A DNA stretch of 64,000 nucleotides from JAHBVL01 sp964461025 (lineage in GTDB: Bacteria > Chloroflexota > Chloroflexia > Thermomicrobiales > UBA6265), in the NCBI GenBank assembly GCA_964461025.1, contig CAYWSE010000001.1, positions 73,377-137,376 on the forward strand, read 5' to 3'. The position numbers were made by a program, and so were the translations under genes. Below are positions 60,631 to 64,000 of the stretch, one piece after another. The stretch's first letter is position 1. Each line of letters starts with the position of its first letter. Below the pieces are notes generated by a model. The model saw only the letters and a program-made list of their open reading frames with translations. It did not search any database and was not told the DNA's origin.

Positions 60631-61791
60631 ATAATCCGCCACCGCGCCATCCGGCCAGTAGCGGTGCGGGAGTTCGCCATCGGCCGACGGGCGCTTGCGC
60701 GCTTCGGTTTCGTCGAAGTCGAGGCCAAGCCCTGGTCCCTCCGGACAGCTGACGTAGCCGTCAACGGCGCGCGGCGCATTCGGAAAGAGCTCCTGCAGCG
60801 CGTCGAACTCCATCCATTCCTGGATGCCAAAATTCGGAATCGCCGTGTCGATGTGCAGACAAACGACGCCATTGACCGGCGAGCTGGCATGATGCAGCGC
60901 CGATCGCTGCTGGTGAATCTCCGCAGACGCCATGATCTTCTTTGCCTCGGTGATCCCACCGGCGTGCGCGACGTCGATGCGCAGATAATCGACCAGCTCT
61001 TCCTCGATCAGTGGCTGAAACTCCCACTTGTGGGAAAACTGCTCGCCGGTGGCCAAGGGCAATGTCGTTTTCTCCCGAACGAGACGCAATGATTGTCCGT
61101 TGAACGGTCTTACGGGATCTTCGTAGAAGAAGAGTCGGGATGGCGTCAGGGCGTTCGCCAGCTGAACCGTTTCGATTGGGCTGAACATCGTATGGGCATC
61201 GAAAAGCAGCTCGATCTCGTCGCCGAACGCCTTGCGCAGGGCTTCCACGCCCCGCACGGAGGCCATCATCGACCGGGCAGGATCCCATGGTTGCTCGGTG
61301 TTGGCGGCAAGTGGTGAAAATCGCAGCCAGGTGAACCCCTTCTCTTTCCAGGCGTGAGCGTCGTCGATCATCCCCTCGATTTCCTGTTCGACCGTCCCAG
61401 CGTTGGCCTGGCGAAGATGCCGGTAGACACGCACCTTTTCCCGAGACTTGCCGCCGAGCAGGTCATACACAGGCACGCCGAGTCGTTTCCCCTTGATGTC
61501 CCAGAGCGCCATGTCGATGCCGGCCACGGCGCTCATCACCACCTGCCCGGTCGACCAGAATGTGCCATGCACGATCTCCGCCCAGCAATGCTCGATCCGC
61601 CCCGGGTCCTGTCCGATCAGCAGCTCTTTCGCGTGGTCGATGACGCCGGTGACGCCCCGGCTCTTGCCGGCCAGACTCGCTTCACCGATGCCGGTAACTC
61701 CCTCGTCAGTCCGCACCAGCACGATCAGTACGGCGTAGGGATAGCCAGGTCCGACTGCCACGGACAGCGTCTCGATATCGGTGATCTTCAC
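60628..61791 (-). CDS. Mandelate racemase/muconate lactonising (enolase superfamily) dehydratase
   Basis: This 387-residue sugar-acid dehydratase-type protein has the capping domain and barrel of the family. N-terminal PYAVLIVLVRTDEGVTGIGEASLAG, metal-site elements LLFDAHTMFSPIE, FFYEDPVRP and ATGEQFSH, and a likely His in ALHHASSP. The closest family sense is galactonate or mannonate-type dehydratases (DgoD/ManD), which give 2-keto-3-deoxy acids. The substrate is not certain. It stands alone and its stop is embedded in a heptamer repeat. Confidence 0.88.
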   Translation of the reverse strand: MKITDIETLSVAVGPGYPYAVLIVLVRTDEGVTGIGEASLAGKSRGVTGVIDHAKELLIGQDPGRIEHCWAEIVHGTFWSTGQVVMSAVAGIDMALWDIKGKRLGVPVYDLLGGKSREKVRVYRHLRQANAGTVEQEIEGMIDDAHAWKEKGFTWLRFSPLAANTEQPWDPARSMMASVRGVEALRKAFGDEIELLFDAHTMFSPIETVQLANALTPSRLFFYEDPVRPFNGQSLRLVREKTTLPLATGEQFSHKWEFQPLIEEELVDYLRIDVAHAGGITEAKKIMASAEIHQQRSALHHASSPVNGVVCLHIDTAIPNFGIQEWMEFDALQELFPNAPRAVDGYVSCPEGPGLGLDFDETEARKRPSADGELPHRYWPDGAVADY

Positions 61792-62281
61792 AATCGCTCA
61801 GCCCCTAGATGATGAATCGTGCACGCGCCAGACACCCTAGCGCCCGTTCAAGCACCGGTCCGGCATTATCGCAAGATCATCAGGCCCTCACGTCAATGCC
61901 GATCGCCGTACGTACCGATGCTCGCGCCTGACGCGAGTATGGGGGTCATTCATCAGATATATTTGCGCCGGACGCAAGTATGGGAGGGCATGGCGCATCG
62001 AGCAGGCGTCCAACGCCTGGAGCAATCGGACGAGACATGGACCAGGGAAGAATATCTCACCGGGCCGGGCATCCGATTGCGCAACCACAAGGCTACCGCG
62101 CACTCATCCCGTTACGCCCACCACCAGATCTGCCGACTCAGATAATGAACGATCGGCTCGCGCGTCTGCTCGACGCCCAGCTACAGTTCTCGACGCTCAT
62201 CGTTCGATTCGGACGCTGCCGAACTCTGGGATCTGAATCAATGGAATGGCAAGTGCGCTCTTCGTGGTCGGGAGATACTCA
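61792..62281. other. 490-bp region with a fic remnant and tandem promoter repeats
   Basis: No intact gene. It holds direct repeats GCGCC(T/G)GACGC(G/A)AGTATGGG at 61924-61943 and 61965-61984, then the broken fic start (62037). Confidence 0.65.
61924..61984 (+). promoter_or_regulatory. Two 20-bp direct repeats upstream of the fic remnant
   Basis: 61924-61943 and 61965-61984 differ at two positions, 41 bp apart, in the place where the intact fic gene has its operator. Confidence 0.45.
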
Positions 62282-62285
62282 TTGA
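62037..62285 (+). pseudogene. Truncated Fic-family gene, N-terminal remnant
   Basis: From ATG 62037, the frame gives AQPQGYRALIPLRPPPDLPTQIMNDRLARLLDAQLQFSTL. It aligns with residues ~14-51 of the intact Fic protein at 57366 (QPQGYRAFIPNPLLPDPPVQM). After that the similarity fades, and the HPFxDGNGR motif is absent within the frame, which closes at 62285. The GDCCVxC gene begins inside its end. It is a decayed paralogue rather than a functional protein. Confidence 0.72.
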
Positions 62286-62500
62286 TACTTGAGTCAACCA
62301 TAACTTGCCCGAGATGCGGTTTTGCCAAACGCGAAACCATGGCCGTTTCCAGTTGCATGGTGCGATACGAATGTACGAGTTGCGGTGCCGTCCTGACTCC
62401 ACAACCCGGAGACTGTTGTGTCTTCTGCACATTTGGAGACAATCCGTGTCCTGTGCTTCAGAAGCCTGACCTCCTCTACGCGGCAAACAAAATGGACTGA
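62282..62500 (+). CDS. GDCCVxC-domain small metal-thiol protein
   Basis: This 72-residue protein is rich in Cys: CPRC near the N-terminus, ECTSCG, and the family signature GDCCVFCTFGDNPCP. In this family, these Cys residues probably bind metal. Family genes often lie near arsenic or mercury genes; here arsC is 50 bp away on the other strand. The TTG start at 62282 follows GGGAG with nine-base spacing. The function is unproven; metal or metalloid handling is inferred. Confidence 0.82.
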   Translation: MILESTITCPRCGFAKRETMAVSSCMVRYECTSCGAVLTPQPGDCCVFCTFGDNPCPVLQKPDLLYAANKMD

Positions 62501-62550
62501 GACTGAAACCGCGCACTACCGTTCGCGGATTCGCGTTCGAGAGCGTCGAT

Positions 62551-62988
62551 TCACCTTCCGTGTCCGAGACTTTGCAGCAATTCGTCGCGTATTTTTGATG
62601 AGAGTGAGTCTCTTGCTGAGCGGAAGGCGGTCAATCGAGCCGCGACCGTCCCGCGAACCTTCGACGGATCATCGATCGACCAATGGAGACGGTGCTTCGC
62701 TCCAGGAAAGAACGGGCAAGCGTCGTTGGCGTCATCGCACACGGTAATCACGAAATCAAACGACTGACCCAGAAACGGTTCCTGCGACTTCGATGCCTGA
62801 CCGCTGATATCGATGCCCAGCTCCCGCATAACCTCGATCGCTTCCGGCCGGACAACGGTAGCTACCGTGCCCGCGCTGACAACCTCGAACCGTTCTCCAC
62901 CGAGGTCCCGCAGCAGACCCTCCGCCATCTGCGACCTGGCACTGTTGTGCGTGCAAAGGAAGAGCACCCGAATGACTGCTGATGTCAT
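62551..62988 (-). CDS. arsC: Arsenate reductase, LMW-phosphatase (thioredoxin-coupled) type
   Basis: This 145-residue enzyme reduces arsenate to arsenite. The P-loop nucleophile is Cys12 in FLCTHNSARSQ, and the redox pair is Cys84 and Cys91 in ITVCDDANDACPFFPG, as in the Staphylococcus-type ArsC. The Asp in WSIDDPS matches the general acid. It is the last gene of the aquaporin operon, its ATG overlapping the upstream stop (ATGA). The gene direction is convergent with the GDCCVxC gene. Confidence 0.95.
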   Translation of the reverse strand: MTSAVIRVLFLCTHNSARSQMAEGLLRDLGGERFEVVSAGTVATVVRPEAIEVMRELGIDISGQASKSQEPFLGQSFDFVITVCDDANDACPFFPGAKHRLHWSIDDPSKVRGTVAARLTAFRSARDSLSSKIRDELLQSLGHGR

Positions 62989-63260
62989 AAATCCTCGATT
63001 CGGCCGGAAACCAGGGCAGTATCAGTATCGTCACAATGTCCGTTGCGGATGCAGGTACGCACAGACTGAAGTGCCAGCAGTGGCACGAAACTCTTGATGC
63101 GGCTGTCCCAGAGGCTCTCCACGGCCTGCCGGGCGCACTGCTCCAATACAAAGTGAACGGGGCAATTCCCTGCGCCACACTCCTCGACGGCTTCGCGCAC
63201 GACAAGCATCACAATGCTCTGCATATCTCGCGATCCACCATCAATCAGGTCCTCGCTCAT
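62985..63260 (-). CDS. Small helical protein between aquaporin and arsC
   Basis: This 91-residue protein, MSEDLIDGGSRDM then helices QSIVMLVVREAVEECG, NCPVHFVLEQCARQAVESLWDSRI, and VPLLALQSVRTCIRNG, has several Cys and no recognised catalytic motif. It shares four-base ATGA overlaps with both the aquaporin before it and arsC after it. I do not recognise a firm family, although three-helix dimerising proteins near arsenic genes are known. The strict coupling implies a role in the same pathway. Confidence 0.65.
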   Translation of the reverse strand: MSEDLIDGGSRDMQSIVMLVVREAVEECGAGNCPVHFVLEQCARQAVESLWDSRIKSFVPLLALQSVRTCIRNGHCDDTDTALVSGRIEDL

Positions 63261-63925
63261 TTCTGTGAAACCCTCCGGTGTTCTTCGCCGCCAATCAACG
63301 CATATGCCGTAATCGCCAAAATGGCTCCCAGAGCCGGCCCCGTCAGATAAATCCACTGATCGGTCCAGGTCCCGGAAACGAGCGCCGGACCCAGGGATCG
63401 CGCCGGATTCATACTCGCGCCTGAAATCGGACCGCCGAACAGTGCACACAAACCGACCGTTCCGCCAATCGCAATCGCCGCTGCCTGACCCACTGCACGC
63501 ACATCGATGGCAACAGCCGCGATCACGAACATCAGGAAGAACGTCAATACACTCTCGAGCACGAGCGACTGACCCGCGGAACCGGACGGAACCGTCGAAC
63601 CAAGCTGCGTCGCCTTCCCAAAAAGCGCGCGCACCAGAAGACTGGCAACCACCGCTCCCGAAACTTGCGCCGCCCAATAGCGCGGCGCCTCTCGCCAGCT
63701 GAAGTGCCGTCCAACCGCAAATCCCAGCGTCACGGCGGGATTGAAATGTGCTCCTGACACATGACCGACCGCATAGATCATCACCATGATCACCAACCCG
63801 AAGACCATGCTGATTCCCACATGCCCGATAGCCCCGCTCCGCTCCGCATCGACGACGATCGCGCTCGTCCCCGCGAAGACCAGCGCGAACGTGCCGATGA
63901 ATTCCGCCGCGTATGCCTGCCGCAT
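63257..63925 (-). CDS. Aquaporin/aquaglyceroporin (AqpS-like) of arsenic operon
   Basis: This 222-residue MIP-family channel has two NPA boxes, HFNPAVT and ASMNPARS, and about six transmembrane helices. In rhizobia, an aquaglyceroporin (AqpS) beside arsC releases arsenite made by the reductase; the same pairing here suggests arsenite efflux through a channel. There is a four-base overlap with the small helical gene. Pore residues alone do not settle selectivity. Confidence 0.93.
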   Translation of the reverse strand: MRQAYAAEFIGTFALVFAGTSAIVVDAERSGAIGHVGISMVFGLVIMVMIYAVGHVSGAHFNPAVTLGFAVGRHFSWREAPRYWAAQVSGAVVASLLVRALFGKATQLGSTVPSGSAGQSLVLESVLTFFLMFVIAAVAIDVRAVGQAAAIAIGGTVGLCALFGGPISGASMNPARSLGPALVSGTWTDQWIYLTGPALGAILAITAYALIGGEEHRRVSQK

Positions 63926-63928
63926 CGC

Positions 63929-64000
63929 CTACGGTTTGACTGCCCGCACAAAGGCGCTCACAACCTTGCCTCCGCTGGCATCGAAGCGGGCGAAGGCCGA
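63929..64000 (-). CDS. C-terminal end of an upstream gene, perhaps arsenite methyltransferase
   Basis: The reverse frame reads SAFARFDASGGKVVSAFVRAVKP-stop to the right window edge. It ends three bases before the aquaporin start. The FVRAVKP ending resembles arsenite S-adenosyl-methionine methyltransferases, which would fit the operon, but only 23 residues are visible. Confidence 0.4.
   Translation of the reverse strand, partial: SAFARFDASGGKVVSAFVRAVKP

Overview
The window is a dense, high-GC bacterial chromosome segment. The gene mix suggests a Chloroflexota, probably Thermomicrobia-like, heterotroph: a class I ribonucleotide reductase small subunit, cobalamin-independent MetE, a CCINC-type thioredoxin/NHL protein, DUF6325 and SHOCT proteins, many sugar/peptide-type ABC importers and amide hydrolases, and ECF sigma factors paired with membrane beta-propellers. 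This placement is inference; no rRNA, tRNA or CRISPR array was seen.

Layout. 0-13 kb: end of nrdB, a small zinc-ribbon gene, metE, terC, ctaB, a thioredoxin-NHL protein, a frameshifted REP-associated transposase (RAYT) inside arrays of its probable REP targets, then DUF2200, VOC, arylamine N-acetyltransferase, PPOX, MFS, a two-domain VOC and a second PPOX protein. 13-15.3 kb: a coiled-coil/J-like protein, peptidase E and a TfoX-N protein. 15.4-27 kb: a catabolic block, in which a minus-strand run (amidohydrolase, penicillin-acylase family, mannonate-dehydratase-like TIM barrel, acetamidase/formamidase, SDR) diverges from an ABC importer (binding protein plus two permeases), followed by a GntR regulator and another SDR. 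27-34.5 kb: tandem TauE/SafE exporters, a secreted DUF4352-like protein, a YtcJ-like amidohydrolase, DUF1801, a SHOCT membrane protein and a D-2-hydroxyacid dehydrogenase. 34.6-39 kb: HEAT protein, HicB with a nonsense-mutated HicA, an APH-family kinase, an enolase paralogue and a second RAYT carrying REP copies in its own reading frame. 39-43.4 kb: ECF sigma plus propeller pair 1, a Tat cupin protein, DUF6325 and SHOCT. 43.5-57.1 kb: a second ABC importer, cupin, creatininase-family amidase and three ceramidase-fold paralogues, interrupted by sigma plus propeller pair 2. 57.3-64 kb: Fic protein, formyltransferase, VapBC-like pair, enolase-superfamily dehydratase, a decayed fic fragment, GDCCVxC protein and an arsenic operon (probable arsM end, aquaporin, small helical protein, arsC).

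The most unusual layer is repetitive. REP/RAYT systems occur twice, one with the repeats built into the transposase gene. Heptameric microsatellites sit exactly on the stop codons of several genes. A roughly 100-bp dispersed repeat has become part of a small zinc-ribbon coding sequence. Functionally, the two ABC-plus-amidase regions look like uptake and hydrolysis modules for amide compounds, and the right edge looks like an aquaporin/ArsC arsenic detoxification operon.
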